From: Phylloscopus collybita
Taxonomy: Eukaryota > Chordata > Aves > Passeriformes > Phylloscopidae
Assembly (NCBI GenBank): GCA_027886175.1
Contig: JAJNNQ010000130.1
Coordinates: forward strand, 12,665,501-12,729,500
Direction: 5' to 3'
Length of the DNA stretch: 64,000 nt
Positions 48,485-62,741 of this stretch are shown here, in pieces. The translations under genes and the position numbers were made by a program. The notes beneath the pieces were generated by a model. That model was not told the origin of the DNA and did not search any database. It saw only the letters and a list, made by a program, of their open reading frames with translations. Within the stretch, counting starts at the first letter, position 1. Each line of letters begins with the position of its first letter.

Positions 48485-51344
48485 AACTCTTTGCAACTTG
48501 TTGGTTGCATTTGTAGTCAAAATAAGAATGGTTTGGGCTTTAGAAAGTGATAACTTTTATGAAAATTACAGGGTCTGCTGAACTGGAATGAGACTCACGC
48601 ATACACACACACAAGACAATTTTAAACTTCAAGTATCACTCTGCTTTTGTAATTGGAAGTGAAAAACAGGTCATATATAGACACATACATACACTATGGA
48701 CAGTGGTAGTTGTCACCACCAAAGTAATAGCTAACCTTGTCATCTCTAAAGATTTGATTCTTTTGTGTCATCATAACCTATAAGCATTATCAGATGCTAA
48801 TCATTGCTTGGATAAGAGTTTTTATGAACATACTATTGGTGATTAATGTTTTTTGGGGATTTTCCTTTGAGGAGATGTCACATATTTTCAATATCTGCTC
48901 AGTTCAGTCTCATTTATTTTAGGGTTTTGCTAGCTGCTTCAACTACTACTATATGAAATAAAGAAATATGAATAAATAATGTCTGGAGAAGTCTGTAAAA
49001 AAGGGTGAAACAAACAGGAACACAAATAGCTTTAAAACTTACTTAAAAATTAAAGTACTAGTAAAATTTAGGGGTTTTTTTTAATCATATTAAAGAAAAA
49101 ACAATACAAAATCATCCTGGTTGAGAGAGGTAGAGGGTAAGATTTATTGATTACCAAGACAAATGGTCATTTTGTCTTGCTATGTGCATATTAATTATGT
49201 TTCTGCATGATGTCACGTGTCTGGATATTAGTTAGGATAACAACAAAATAAAGGTAAAATAATATAATTTGAGAAAGTTTTAGTGCTCTTAATTAATTTC
49301 TCTTGAAGCTGTAGTGTTAAAGTATTTCTTTATGGAGATTATCGCCAGTGTGATGACTTGGAAACATCAACTTTTATACAGAGAAGCAGAGGTTGGAGGA
49401 GAGCTTTCTTAGGTATAATTTCAATGTTTTTAATATTAAACAGTAACACAAACCATTTTCATACCTATGCTATAATGGTTCTCAGTGGAGAGAGCATTTT
49501 CTTTAAGATGTAGATATTTTTATTTAAATCGACGTTAAAATCCTCAGGAGTGCTGGAATTTTGCAATAAATTCATTAGAAACACAGTGATATTATCTTTT
49601 GATCAGCCCTATAGAGGAGAACTCTAGAACACATTCTGAAATAGTTGTTTTGGTCAATGGAAAAGATTAATACCTCCTTATTATATAAAAATACGTAATA
49701 CTTTTACAAGATCAAATATTTTTTTAAAGTTATTGAAATACTTTATAGATTAATGAGAATCCTCACATTTTTTTTCTATTCTGACACTATTTTATATATA
49801 TTTTCATGACACTGTCTGCGTATATTTGAGATATTCTTCTTTTTAATTTAAGACCTTAATTTAGATAAAAAACTGACAGCTCCCTTTAGCACCTCTGGTA
49901 GATAGATCTAAAAAAAAAAAATAAAGGCTTTGCCATACACATATAGACAATTATAGCACTGCTGCTCTTCAAAAGGTTATGGATGTTTTCTCATATGATA
50001 TTTATTACAGTCATAATCCACTGTGCCAAGTTGACCCTGAGAAATAATTGTGCTTAAAGTGGTGTGAGTTCCATCCACACATGATAGTGGCAGCAGGCCA
50101 AAATGTTCAAAGATTGTTACTTTTAACCAGATTCTGGATAATTTTTTTATTATTATTTTTTTGTTGTTTATGTTATCATTAAAAATGGATGAAGTACTTA
50201 CTGGAACTAATAAAATGATTGCAAGCTTGAAAAATGAATTGATTAATATGAAATGTAAAAGAGAATGGTGATGAGCTTATTTCCATTGTAAATAATGGAA
50301 AATAAATCCAGTAAGTGTCTGCTCTTGGGGCTTCAAATGTAATGAGCTCACCTCCAAATCAGTTGGTGATAGTTAGCCCTAACTGGCTTAGAGAGGTTTC
50401 CTCAAGCCAAAGCTAACAAAAAATTCATGATTTGAATGTAACTTGTGGTCCCTTGAGCATAAGCCAACCACCTCCCAGAGATCTGAAGTGGGTGTGTTTA
50501 ATCATGACTCTGCTTGCAGTGCGTATTACTCTACCTGGATCAATCTAACTCAGAATTTTACATCTTTTTTATATCTTAATTCCACTTTATGGCAGACCTG
50601 AGGAAAAGTAGGCTATTGCAGCAAAAGGTCCTTCCCCCCACCACCTCCATAATGTTAGGACTTCTGCTGACATTTGCTGATAGCCTCTTCAGTGGAAAAG
50701 CGTGTAATTTTGTACACCTTTATCATAATAATGCAGACAAGAAAAAAAAAACAAGATTAGTAGATCCTATCTCTGTCCAGTGACAACAGAGAAAATTAAG
50801 AGCAGAAGACACATACTTAGGCAGACCTAAAAAGTCCTGGAAGACAGTTAAAAGGAAAATAATTCCTGATTATTGAAAATTTCAGAAGGTAGCCTCACAA
50901 TGCTACATATTTTGAGCACTTGCATAAAAAGAGACAATAGAATATAAAAGGGAATGAAATAGTTTTGATTTATTAGCTCTTATTCTGGAAGATTAGGTCT
51001 CATCCTGAAAGTTGCTGTATGACACTAACTCCACCAATGTTGAAAATTAGCTTTTACATGAGTGTTTGCTGTATAGAACTGTCTGCACAAAATCATTCCT
51101 GCTGCATTAATTTTCTGCTTAAAGAGTTTTCTCCCACAATACATCTTCCAAATATTTAGCCCGTTTATGAGACTTTATTTGGTTGGATGATTAGACAGAA
51201 GTTTGGGGTTATTTTTCTTGCTACATTCTAAGTTGATTATACATAATTCATATTAGCAACATTTCCTCGTATTCATTTAAGTTATTTTATTTATTGAACA
51301 GTTAATTCTCAGCTAATGATAGTTACCAGTATCAGTCATGTTTA
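48485..51344. other. Unassigned AT-rich region
   Basis: Contains a short (CA)n run at about 48602-48613. No gene or recognised repeat. Confidence 0.55.
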
Positions 51345-51393
51345 ATTAAAAAAAAAGAAAAACAAAACCAAAACAAAACAAAAGAAAAAACCA
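51345..51393. repeat. A/C-rich tract
   Basis: A runs with single C or G residues, including aaaacaaaaccaaaac units. Confidence 0.88.
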
Positions 51394-52891
51394 CGCAGCA
51401 AAATAAGAGCCTAAAATGTTTAAATATTCAAGCAATTAAGTAAAATTCAATCAGGGTTGAATCATAATCTGGCCATCCATAAAACATTTAGATTTCTTTG
51501 TCTTGACTATTTATGTGACATATGAAATAGTTCCAAAGCCATTGCTACTTCGTATTTTCTCAGTCCTACATGGATTTAATCAACATTGATTATAGTATAA
51601 GTCTGGCAGTGCTGACCTATTTAAACACAACAGGTTGTGTTTCCAAGGCACCAGGCCAAAATTACAAGGCATCATAAATTCCTCTTGACTTCTCCCTAAG
51701 ATATATGCATCACCACTGAAGTGTTACGGATGTGAGGTCTCCAGTGAATTGGTTACTCACTATGTACACACCTCAGCTGATTCACATAGACCATAAACAA
51801 AGAAATGACACAGTAGAATCACACAATTTGTTGTTAAGAAACGTCAAATATTTAAATTAGTTCACTTTACTCAAGAGCATGGCATCTGGCCACTGAAGGA
51901 TGACACATGACCACTCACTGTATGGCTTATATTTTCTAGAATTTGAAATGAAATCTGAATCTTCTGGCAAATTTAATTAACAGGATCTTTTTTTTTTTTT
52001 TTTTTTAACAAATGGATGCTTTTTCTTTGACACTTTCCTTAGTGTACTCTAGTTCTTCTGATGACTAATAGAAATAATTGTGGCAGTTGGGATCAACGAA
52101 GAGACACGGTGTATCGTGTTCGCCAAATGCTGTCCTTAAAGCAAAAAGAATTCCATATGTAACCACAAAAATTGGGCATTTCTCAAACGATAAAAGAACT
52201 ACTTTGCTCCAAGGCAGCTTCATGGGGCACCATCTGGCTTCACAAATCTTCAGAAGTGAGATTTCCCTTGAATAAAATGTATCCAATCAGCCTCGGTGAA
52301 AACCGTGCAGTGCAAGAAACCATTCCTCACCACGTTCGCTCGGTGCTCCTTGGGAGTCAGGATGAGACTGGGTGCAAAACTGAGATTCTTTTTGTACTAA
52401 AATGGCATGAGCCTGTTTTCAGTGCTTGGCTGAGGACAATGTTTTACAACTTTAATCTCCCATTCCTTCAAAAAACTGATTTCAAATGGCAAACAACTTT
52501 TTACCTTTATTAAAGAATTTCTTTCAAATTCCACTGCCCTTTCAGCTATAATGCAAGTTTAAGAATTCAAATTTGTGCAAAACAACTGTAAGAATTTTAA
52601 CTATTATATTTCAGGCAGCCTAGGATGTAATGTATCTCTATTTAAGATTCAAATGGTGATCTTTGCACTTCAAGGCATGGGTCAGAGTTTTTCCCATTAC
52701 TTTATAGCAAAGATTCTGGAGCTATAATGTGAGATACTTGAGAATAGCTGGCATAGTATTTCAAACAATTTTATTCTGATTATAGGCAAGAATAAACTGG
52801 AATAAAAGTTCAATTTTTTTCTTTGCATAGGTCCAAGTTTACCCTCTGACATCTGGTTACAGATATTAAAGCAGTTTGCTATTTAAAGTGG
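51394..52891. other. Unassigned sequence
   Basis: Contains poly(T) at 51988-52006. The 113-codon frame at 52172-52513 and its antisense partner at 52065-52286 are unrecognised. Confidence 0.5.
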
Positions 52892-53271
52892 TGTTACACC
52901 CCTAGATCACTCAGTGAGTTTTTAAAGGGGTTTAGGTACTTTGATACCCTTTGGCAGCACACAGGAGAGAACAACAAACTTCTCGGGAGGTTGAATAACA
53001 AACTTTTACTGGCAAATTTTAGAGAAAAAGTACTTAGCAAATTTTAAAGCAAACATCCAATCTAAGACAGTTCACAAAGCATTCACCTAGCAAACTCTAA
53101 CCAGTCCAATCTCAAGCTATGCAAATTGTGAGAGGAGGAATTTAGGAGAAGAAAGAGACAGACACACAAAAGACAGTGAAAGATTAACAGCATGATGTCC
53201 AGTGGCTTGGTAAAGAAAGAGAGCTCAAGATAGATCTTGACCTTGTACATAATACTCTGTACATTCTGACA
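52892..53271 (-). mobile_element. Candidate solo LTR (minus)
   Basis: About 380 bases that on the minus strand begin TGTCAGAATG and end GTGTAACA, so TG...CA termini are possible. The minus strand is T-rich, carries an agtaaaag poly(A)-signal-like site, and continues with an attcaacctcccgagaag block that resembles ERV U5 sequence. I see no target-site duplication and no second copy in the window, so both edges are tentative. Confidence 0.42.
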
Positions 53272-53939
53272 TATCATCAGTACCAACAATATATTTTCAT
53301 CTTGTGTATAATGGGAAGGAAAACTTTGTGAAATTTATTTCTTATTTTATTTACTGCAAAGCATTCACCTCTGATTGAGACCATTAACAGAGTCTCTGAC
53401 ATGTCTGGCCATAGTTTATCTCTACTGAATATGTAAGAGAAGCCAAAAAGCTGCCTCAAGGGAAGCTTCACCAGACTGGCTCTGACAAAGAGAGCAGTTT
53501 TTCTTCTCAGGACCTCTTTGCAAGTCTTCATGTTGAGAAGATAGACAAAATTTTTATTATATAGGAAAAGATTGGAAATATGAGGTGTCAAAATATTTCA
53601 AGAGAAGCTGTCATGCACTAGGAACTTTAGCATCTCTACATCACCTCAGAAATTACAAAGAGGTGAAAAGAAAATTGGTTTAATCCTAAAACAGGATTGT
53701 GTGGTCAGGTTATTGTAAGAAAATTTCTTTGATTTATGCTTTACACATTTTTTTTCTTAAAATTAGGCATTGAAATAAACCACTGTGAGCTGGTACTCAC
53801 CGTTTAAAAGAGGTATAGTAAAATGCATCACTCTACGTTTTTCAATAAATTTTAAAAGAGTGCCAAATATTGTTTCTGGAACTTGTTACTGAACATGTTA
53901 TATTTCTGTAAGAAGCCTCTGAAGAGGTGGGAGAAGAGA
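53272..53939. other. Unassigned sequence
   Basis: The 104-codon minus frame at 53277-53591 has no domain. No repeat is recognised before the CR1 fragment. Confidence 0.5.
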
Positions 53940-54297
53940 CAGCTGAGAAGGGGCTTCATCAATATCACAAGTATCCAAAAATAGGATGTCAAGAGGAGGG
54001 ACCAGGCTCTTCTTGGTGATGTTAAACAACAAAACAAGAGAAAACAGGTAGAAATTGATGCTCAGAAATTCTACCTGAATATGAGGAAGAACCACTTTAC
54101 TGTGTGGGTGACTGCATGCTAGAGCAGATTGCCTGAAGTGTGGAGTTTTTCTCACTGGAAGTATCCCAGAAACGTCTGGCTGTAATCCTGTGCCACGTGC
54201 TTTAGGATGACTTTGCTTGAGCAGGGAGTTAGAACAGGAGACCCACTGTGGTCCCTTCCAACCTGAGCCATTCCATGTGATTGTGTGATTCTGTGAA
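53940..54297 (+). mobile_element. CR1 LINE 3' fragment
   Basis: About 360 bases of the end of CR1 ORF2 and the 3' end: aggagggaccaggctcttct, a ctacctgaatatgaggaaga block, then ttgcctgaagtgtggag, gctttaggatgactttgctt, the gtggtcccttccaacctgag block and a gtgattgtgtgattctgtga tail. It is 5' truncated with a normal 3' end. The 152-codon minus-strand frame here is antisense to CR1 and is not a gene. Confidence 0.93.
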
Positions 54298-56805
54298 CCT
54301 GTGGGAGTTTGTCTTTTGCTACTAAGCCAGAATAACCCAACAGGTTCTCTCAGCACCAGTACCCAGTTTTAATTTTATTTCATCCACCAATGCTAATACA
54401 AGAACACTCCAAGGCAAGAATTAAAAATGATTCATTACAATGCTTTAAAAGATGAAAAAGAATCTGTGTGTGTCAGTCATCTTCACAGGGCAAGGAATAA
54501 TGAAAACTAAATGCACACAGGAATGAGTTTTCTATTGTCAATGATGAAAGTGAGAATTGCCCCAAGTCAAAGCAAAATGACAGATGAAAAGAACATGTAG
54601 AAAATTGCCTAAGGGAGGTCCTGAGGCCACTGCTCAGCACCACATATACACATGCTAGACTAATATTTAATGAAGCTCTGGTTGACTCTATAATGAATGT
54701 TGAAGGCTCTCTGGAGCATCAAACATCATTTAAGACTGCTGGAAGCAAATGCTTTATTTTTGTTTGGTAGAGGCAGGGTGGGGAGGGGGAAGAGCAATTT
54801 CAGAAACAGTTTTTCAGCTCTCTTAATTAATAAATTGAATTTGGAAGTGGAGAAAAATCCTTTCATGATGCAAAGAGAATTAATTTTTATGTTGTATTTG
54901 TAACATCTTAATACATATAAAATGGAAGAGGAAATAGAGCAAGGATAGCCTAATGGGTTAATGACAAAAAATTAGGCTGGTTTTGAAGTCTCTATTATTT
55001 ATGTCAACAAGGGACTAGTCTGACCCTTTTGATATAAGGAGCAGCTCAGAGATTTATAAATCATGTCTGTACGGTCTGTGCTCAAACAGCTGAAGGTGAA
55101 AAAGAAACTGAAATAGATTCTCACTCATGATTTAATACAGATGTGATGACTATATTGTATAAATGTATCTTCCAAAGACCTTTGGGACAGTACAACACTA
55201 AACAATGCTTCAAGTTATATATTAGTAGTGGTGCTAGAGCCCATAGTACTGACAGACAACATTTCCTATCTGTTTTGATCTTAGTCAAATTATCTCCCCT
55301 TTGTAGCTCTCCAGAGACATTTTTTGAAGTTAACATCACTACATCAGCTTTTGTCCAATTGTTGGCCCAAATTATATCAGATTTTCTTTGCTCCTCCCCC
55401 ATTTTTTTCCAGCGTACAAACTCTGTTTTTGCTAGAATCAATTTAAGCAGAAAATGGTCTAGTCCAGCCTCAACTAGCAAATGGCATTATTTGCATTTGT
55501 AAGGCTCAGAATGTATCAACCCCCCTGGAGAGGTGATACTAAATTCCTATCTCTATTTTTTGCTACCTTGCCCAGGCATGCAGTGTGTTAAAGACAGAAA
55601 TATAAAAGGATTCTAGAAAAAATATAAAAAAATTATTGACCAGTGTCAAGTGTCAGCCCACGTTTATTGTAAGGGGAAAAATCAGACTTCTTTAAGTGAA
55701 TGTAAACTCTTGAGATGCTGAAATTTGTGGGTTCATCAACTTCAGCTAGCAGTTGTGTGCCTATTTCCCACAAAGAAGACATAAAATAAAGAAAATAATC
55801 CCTTTTATTCTACATTTTTTTATGTATTACAGAAATTATTTTCCCCATCATGCCAAAAGAGGCATAATTTCCTGCAGTGAATAATGCCTAATAGCAGGCC
55901 CACATTGTTGGGTATCCAAATTCTTTGCTCTACAGGTCATCTTAAGAGCTCTACACCATCCTGAAAACTCATTAGCATTTTTAGGCATTAAGCCTGGTTG
56001 AAAAATGATGTAGAGCATACATAAAAAATTCAGAATAGTTGACATAACATGGATGGGCATGGTTGACATTGAAGCAAATTTAACCCTCCTGTATAATCAC
56101 CAGACAGTAGATTTTCTATTTTAAACATAAAAAAGAGTGGGACCCCTTCAATCCCATCCTAAGACCTAATAGTTTACCAAATAATACTCTTTACCACAAC
56201 AATATCTGGGAACCATATCATTCTGGAAGCATTAATAAATTTAATTAAGGCTAAAATGCAACAGAGCAACAAATTGTCAAGAGTGGTTTTCAGGTGTTGG
56301 AGAACTACATTTCCCTTTTTCCCCTGAGGAGCTAACAAAGTCTCTTTTCCTTCCATCAGGTTTGCTTGCCCCCTACACTATGAAATAGAGAGAATATGGG
56401 ATAATCACACTAAGAAGGGCCAAACCTTCCCTTATTGTGTATTTTTATGTAGGACAGGACCAGCAAAACACACATGGCCTCCTGAAGCATTTTAGCAATA
56501 ATTAAGGGCATTTCACTCTGTTTCTGAACAAACTGGGGAAAGTTAGACATGTGTGTATGAGTCCAGGGTGGAAACTGAGTTTAAAAACTACTGGTCAGAA
56601 AGAAAACTTTGCCAAGTATTTCAGTGCAGTGAACCCAGGAACAGGAAGCCTGTGGAATCTTCAACAGCATTTCATGTCTTTGCTTATTCAAATGGCATCC
56701 TCATGCCTAGGGATGGTCCATATCTAAAGTTTTGTGTGAGTCTGCAAGGCAAATTCCTATTGGTGAATTTATTCCACTAATTTCTCCTGAAAACTTTTCT
56801 TCAGA

Positions 56806-56828
56806 TTTTTTTTTTTTTTTTTTTTTTT
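56806..56828. repeat. Poly(T), 23 bases
   Basis: Uninterrupted T run. Confidence 0.92.
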
Positions 56829-57042
56829 GGCTACGTTTCTTATATTCTTCTAATCCTGTGTAACTTCTGCTGGAGGTAGTGACTAAACTCACAAGTGAAA
56901 AAGTATTCTTCCCAAGAGGAGATTATGTGCAAAACCAATATATAATATCTGGAGTACTACTGGGAGGAGTTACAGCATATCATGATCTATAATTTATCAA
57001 CTAGGATGAAGCAGTACAGTCTGCTCTAAATTTTTCATTATA

Positions 57043-57068
57043 TGTATATATATATAGATATATATAAT
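57043..57068. repeat. Imperfect (AT)n microsatellite
   Basis: ta/at dinucleotides with two g interruptions. Confidence 0.85.
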
Positions 57069-58989
57069 ACTCTGAAGTCTTCATTTTTTTAAAAAACAGA
57101 GTTCATTTTAGGAAATAAAATAGATGTCTAAAGTGCAGACACGTCTGACAGACTCTCTGTTACAGCAGGGTCAGTTGACAAGCTTAAGGAAACTGAATTT
57201 CTGCATGGTGTGTGAATTAGGAGAAAAGAAAAACATTTGCAACACGGGCAAAGCAATATGAGATTTTAAATAATAGTGATACTACTCAGAATACTGGGCT
57301 GTTATGTGTTTCAGTGGTTGCTTCCCAGGGAGTTTCTACATAAATTTAGTCAGTTTGTAAATAAAAATTAGATTTTTGTCTTTAACAGCTTTTCATTCAG
57401 GCTTGGGTCATACTTTTTGCATGTGATTTTTCAAAGAGGATATTAAGTTAGACCTTCAATCTAACCCCAGCATCTGCTGCCATCAGGTAAAGCCCTTACT
57501 GCTAGGGTAAGAAGAACATACAGTCTTCTTCAAGGTGGAGCTGAAGGACCACAAAAACTCTGTTTTGGTTGAGAATGTGCCACAGAATGAAACAGCTGGG
57601 TGCTGTGAGGGCAATGGGATGGCCCTGAGGTGTGTTGGAAGCTGAACTCCAGCCTCATTTCACAGTCTAGGAGGACCCTCAATCATATGTAAGCTGCAGA
57701 AAGCCCTAACCTCTGAAAGGACAATCTGAAATTTGTTTTCTAGTATTCTTAATTTGCTTGCCTAATTAGAGAGCTGAATCACTCATATTTTAAATCAAAT
57801 TCAAACATTTATTTCATATTGCTTTTTAATTGTATTTGAATAGCAAAATTCCCTATGATATGCTTTGTTAAGAACACTGCACATTAGTATGGATATTGTT
57901 GTTAGCAACAATAAGGATCAAAGCTTGCATCACAAAATAGTCTTGATTACCATGTCATTCCACACAAGTATAAAATCACATGGATAAATTTAGACATGCT
58001 CAGACTGCAGTGCATTACTTGCCCCTGATATTTCCAGAAATACACACACAAAAATAAAATCTGAATGGTAGCTGTGAAACCCTTACGACTTTATGATTCA
58101 TTGGGCAAGAGTGGATATACTAATGCGTGCACAAAATTTTACATTTCAGAATAAACTGAAATAAAGTCACTTGCAATCCTCCTTATTACCTTTGCAAGGT
58201 GGGAAAAATCACGTTTACACATGCATGTATGTATTTTTGAGCCCTTCTAGGATGATGTAGAACAAGAAAAACCTCATGAGGATCAATATTTTATGCGAGC
58301 AAATCAATGCACACGAACAGTGGGGCTGTTCATTTTCAGGCTGCCTTAAGGGAACAGGTCTTTAGATAATTGTATGACAAAAAGACCTTTTAGGATCTAT
58401 GAAAACACATTCCAAAATGTCAAATGTATAGCAGCCATGTGTCACCTGTAATGGTAAAAGCAGCACACTCTGTAACCTTTACGAAACAGATTTGCTAAAC
58501 AAATTGTCTGAGTTTTACAGCACTGTAAATATCTCTTGTACTGTACTCTTAGGGAGTTGTGCTCAACAAACAATGATGTCCTGTTATGTGTCAGGCTGTG
58601 GTTGGATGTTTTGGGATTTTCCGTGGAAAGAAAATGGAGGCATGGTATATTTGGTGGATGCCAGATGGGACAGCCAAGTCGGGGGAAATTGACCATAAAG
58701 GGAGGGTGATCAGAATTTTTTAATTGGGGTGTTCTTGCAACTTGGGGCTTTAGAAACAGGCAGTCTACCAGCTCAGCCCCACCCCAAAAAAAAGCCCAGC
58801 AGCACATTGTGCCTTTCATCACCATAGCATCAGCTGCCACTGAATTAGTAACCTGCAGCTCCTGAGCAATGTACTGAAGTAGGCAGGCATCCTAGGTTAG
58901 CATTGTCAGAATTTATCATGCTGAACTCAGAACTGCAAAAGAGGAGCGAATTTCTTGCCTCATTCCTGTTCACTCCTCTGTAACTCTTT

Positions 58990-59475
58990 TTTATGGAGTG
59001 CGACAGTTTGGGGGTGGATGAAAGTACTCGAGCGCCTTCACCCAAACCAGCCCTTGCTCTGGGGGTGGAAGAAATCTGCATTTCTGTATCTCCCTCAACA
59101 GCAAAGCCCATCCTAGTCTCTGCATTGAAGGCCACCAGTTACCATCATGGGCCTCTCTGTGGGTCTGCTTCCTCAGCCTCAGATTTGGGGCGTTCAGGTG
59201 AGAAGAGGAAGAGATGTGCCTGGTTTTCAGGCTCCTGGGCAAGGCAGCAGCCACAGCTCAGGCGTAGCTGCAGCAGCAGAAACTCACAGGCTCCTGTTCA
59301 GTGTTCTTGTCCTTGTCAGATGTCTCTCTATTTAGCAATATGGCATTTTCCAACTTTGGCTGGCAGAACTGGGCAGCAGTTTGTCACAAGGATTAAAACC
59401 AGCAGGATTTGGCTTAGATCACTGCGTGATCGATCAAGTCAAGCACCCCCTAATGAAGAAAGATTAAAGCTTTAA
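58990..59475. other. GC-richer block with a 160-codon open frame (unrecognised)
   Basis: The plus frame from the atg at 58993 stays open for 160 codons. It is Ser/Ala/Arg-rich with no domain, signal peptide or membrane segment that I recognise, and the other strand is also partly open. The last 130 bases (about 59340-59470) are non-repetitive, contain overlapping palindromes (gatcac/gtgatc at 59417-59431 and tgatcgatca at 59427-59436), and look more like a conserved non-coding element than coding sequence. Start context, splice sites and codon bias do not decide it. I do not call it a gene. Confidence 0.3.
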
Positions 59476-60831
59476 AAAAAATAGATCATCACTTGCAATA
59501 TATTACAAGGTTTCATAATAATCAATGTGCCCAAAAAAGCCTCACTGTGCAGAGAGTGTACTTAAACAGATAAAATTAATTGATTCTTTTTTTCATAGAA
59601 TACAAAAGGAGTTACAATGCATAATAAATCATGAAACCACATCTTGGTATGTGCTTGCAAACCTTATGTATTTGCAGTACATATATTACTTGTAGAGAAT
59701 GCATTCCTATTCAGACAAGCCTTTAGCATCAGCTAAAAGAAATGTGTGATGTTGCTAAAACAAATTTTTTGCTTCAGAATATGAAGATGCTGTACATGAA
59801 ATATGCAATGAAATGTGATCCTGTAATAGTGAAGGCAGAGTTCTGACTCACATTGCTAATTTTCCTTTCAGACATGCCTAAAGATCTGACAGAGGTTGGT
59901 ACATAGACATATATGCAGATGGAAGTGAAACATGAGGATATCTGACCACAGGAAAATCCCAAGCTGTGTCCCTGCAGTATGAGGACACAAGTAAAGGTGA
60001 ACAGTGGATGTAGTCCTGCCTAATTACAGGAGAGAGCCAAACTGAATGTTTACTTTTAGGTGTAGGATGGATCTGAGTTTCTGTGTGGAGGAAATGCAGA
60101 CATGTAGGTTACATTCCAGAAAGATTAGCAGCAAATCAGAAAGAACTTTGGCTTTATCATCATCCCAGGACTCTCCTGTCCTGAATTCTCACTTGCCCCA
60201 GTTCCCATCAGAAAATGAATTTCCTTCTTAAACTTGAGAAATTTTATTTGCCAAATGTAAAAAGGAACAAGTTGCATGACATAAGGGTCTGTCAGGTACT
60301 TATTACGTAGATGCTGAGGTGCTGAGTCAGTGATGGGAATCATTATGGGTATATTTCCTGGAGAATAGCAGACCTTAGCTGCCCCTTATAGACAGGTTTA
60401 TATCATATGTATTTATACACATGCACATACACACACATATATCTATATATAAAGGGTTTTTTTACCACAGGATGGATTAACAAATGCTATTTTTACTATA
60501 GCAGCTTCTGTTTCTTCCTTCAGTATTTATACACATCAGAGGAGGAATGAATTTAACATGGCTTAAGCTTTGTTATTTTAGGCTTCAAACTTCAAGATCT
60601 CCTCTTCATTAAGCCTGTCCACCACGTTTCAACCTATTTTAGCCAGATTTTGTTAGAGCTGCCCAATTTGACACAGTCAGGGAGAAAGACAACTACAAAA
60701 TGTGTCTGGTTGGGATGAAAGCCAGGTTATTAATAGGATATTTTGTGAGACTAAGTGAAAAATTCAATATCACCTATGCCTTCCATCCCCTCTTTCCCTT
60801 CTGATGTCTGGAGTCTTTGAATAGATATTTG

Positions 60832-60867
<36 letters not shown>

Positions 60868-62741
60868 TAGCAATCAAATAGTGGCACTAAACTGAGAGCC
60901 ATCTTCACGTTTCACATAGAGGTTCTGCTGCTGCCCATTTCTTCATTTTTTAAAAATATACTTGAATGACAAGCTGCTGATAAAAATAAATACTTTGTGA
61001 CAAGGGAAGAAATATGACTTGAGGGTGCCAGAGTTGGAATGAGTATCACATAGGCCTTCCATCAAAAATGTTGAATGAGGAATGGCATCTAAAACTGCAA
61101 GGCTCATCAAATGGCCATTACACAGCCCATATCTGTAATTAGGGCACCCTGTATCTACTCATGTAGCTGTGTACACCTAGGAGGCCAAAATATTCTTAAT
61201 ATCTGTAAGTTACTGCACCTAAGCCTTGGCTTCTAGGCAGCAATGGGTTACTTTCCTAAAGGATGTTGTCCTAAATCAATTTTCTTCTTATCTTTGTTGG
61301 ATTATTTTCACAGTGTGTACCTAATGCTCTAGTATTAAGCCATATGTTTTGATCTTTTTTTTTTTTTTTGGTTTGAAATTAGTTTAAAGTAGGAAATGAG
61401 AGTTTTAAAAGGTTTTCATTCTGTAGGACCATTCTCTACATGGTAAGTGTGTGTATGACAGCATGTCAGCAAGAGAGACACAACAACTCAAAAATAATGC
61501 AAGGTGACAGAACCTTCTATTCATGATTTATCTTTCCTTTCATTAAACAATACCTGATGATGCTACTCCCTTTGTATAAATCACCAGAAATTAATTTATT
61601 TCCTTCAGTGGGAAACAATTAATTCTCAGCAATGTGTAACATTTTCTGCTCTGCTTTTTGTTCAAATAATTTCTTCCACTTTTCACACCTCCCTGTCCCC
61701 AAACCCTGAACTTTCTTCACAGTTTGTATTTGTTTTGAAAATGCTTCCCCTCTCTCTGATCTGATGAAATGGCTTTTAAAATGTGCAATAGCTTTTTACT
61801 CCTCCAATCTTTTGCTTTGATTCTATTGTTTTAATTTTTAATGAAGATTTATTAATAGTTTTAGGGGGTCTTGGAAAATGCATTTTATCTTTTACAGAAT
61901 TTGAAGAAACTTTTGTGGGATTTACATTATTAATGCTGTTATTATCGTTGCCATTATTATTAATTGTACTTGTTTACTTTTAATGGTGTGCATTTTTTCA
62001 TTTAAATCGTCATCTTATTAAACATTAAAACCATATTGCAATGCAGGAGTGGCAAGAAAGCCAGTCTAGCTTCACTTCTAGCCAGCTTATCTTTGGGCAT
62101 AATCTTTTAAAAACTACACAAGGAAAGAAATATCACCAACATTCAGATCATCTTTAAACAAAACCCTAATATTCCAGATGTTGGAGCTAAAGCTTAAATT
62201 TCAGAGCATCAAGGCTGTAAATTGTGGGAACCAAAGGAAAGCCTGTGGAGTGATAAAAAATACTTCCAGTGGAAACACATTAGAAATGAAAACAGAAATA
62301 TAAACAGAAATCTTGCTGACCAGGTTAGTTTTTTGTTTGTTTGTTTGTTTTTCTTTTCACTTTCTGCCTTCTGTTGAAGTCTGGTATTGCAAAAAATATG
62401 CCATCTGTATCTCTGTGCTTTATATTTGGTCCCAAAAGCACAGTCCAAGCATCTAGCTCTAAAATTACAGTGATGTTTAGGGTACGGATTTTCTACTCTC
62501 CACTTTACATCCTATGTTTTCTAACAGAGGGCTTGGCTGCCCATAAACAATACAGTTTTACTGCAGAGGCTATACTGATTCATAAAAATACAAAGCCTGA
62601 TACTTCCCTCCCATAGCCACTTGTAATTCCCTTAACTGTGTCATCAGTATCCTGTGGCAGGAGGCTAACAAGTTCATTATATACTATCACTGGCAAACAA
62701 TAATTAATTTAAATTTTTAAATTAAAAGGAAAGTGTAGCTT
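59476..62741. other. Unassigned AT-rich region
   Basis: Contains poly(T) runs at 60834-60861 and 61355-61369 and a (CA)/(TA) stretch around 60417-60452. No supported gene. Confidence 0.5.
60834..60861. repeat. Poly(T), 28 bases
   Basis: Uninterrupted T run. Confidence 0.93.

Larger units (their letters stand above)
54298..58989. other. Unassigned non-coding region
   Basis: AT-rich, with poly(T) at 56806-56828 and an imperfect (AT)n run at 57043-57068. Two 119-codon frames on opposite strands at 55121-55502 overlap almost fully, which points to chance. The 132-codon minus frame at 58442-58840 is unrecognised. Confidence 0.5.

Noticed and set aside
53898..54356. 152-codon minus-strand open frame
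   Set aside because: It is antisense to the CR1 3' fragment at 53940-54297.
55121..55502. Two 119-codon frames on opposite strands
   Set aside because: Near-complete overlap on both strands with no recognisable domain points to chance.
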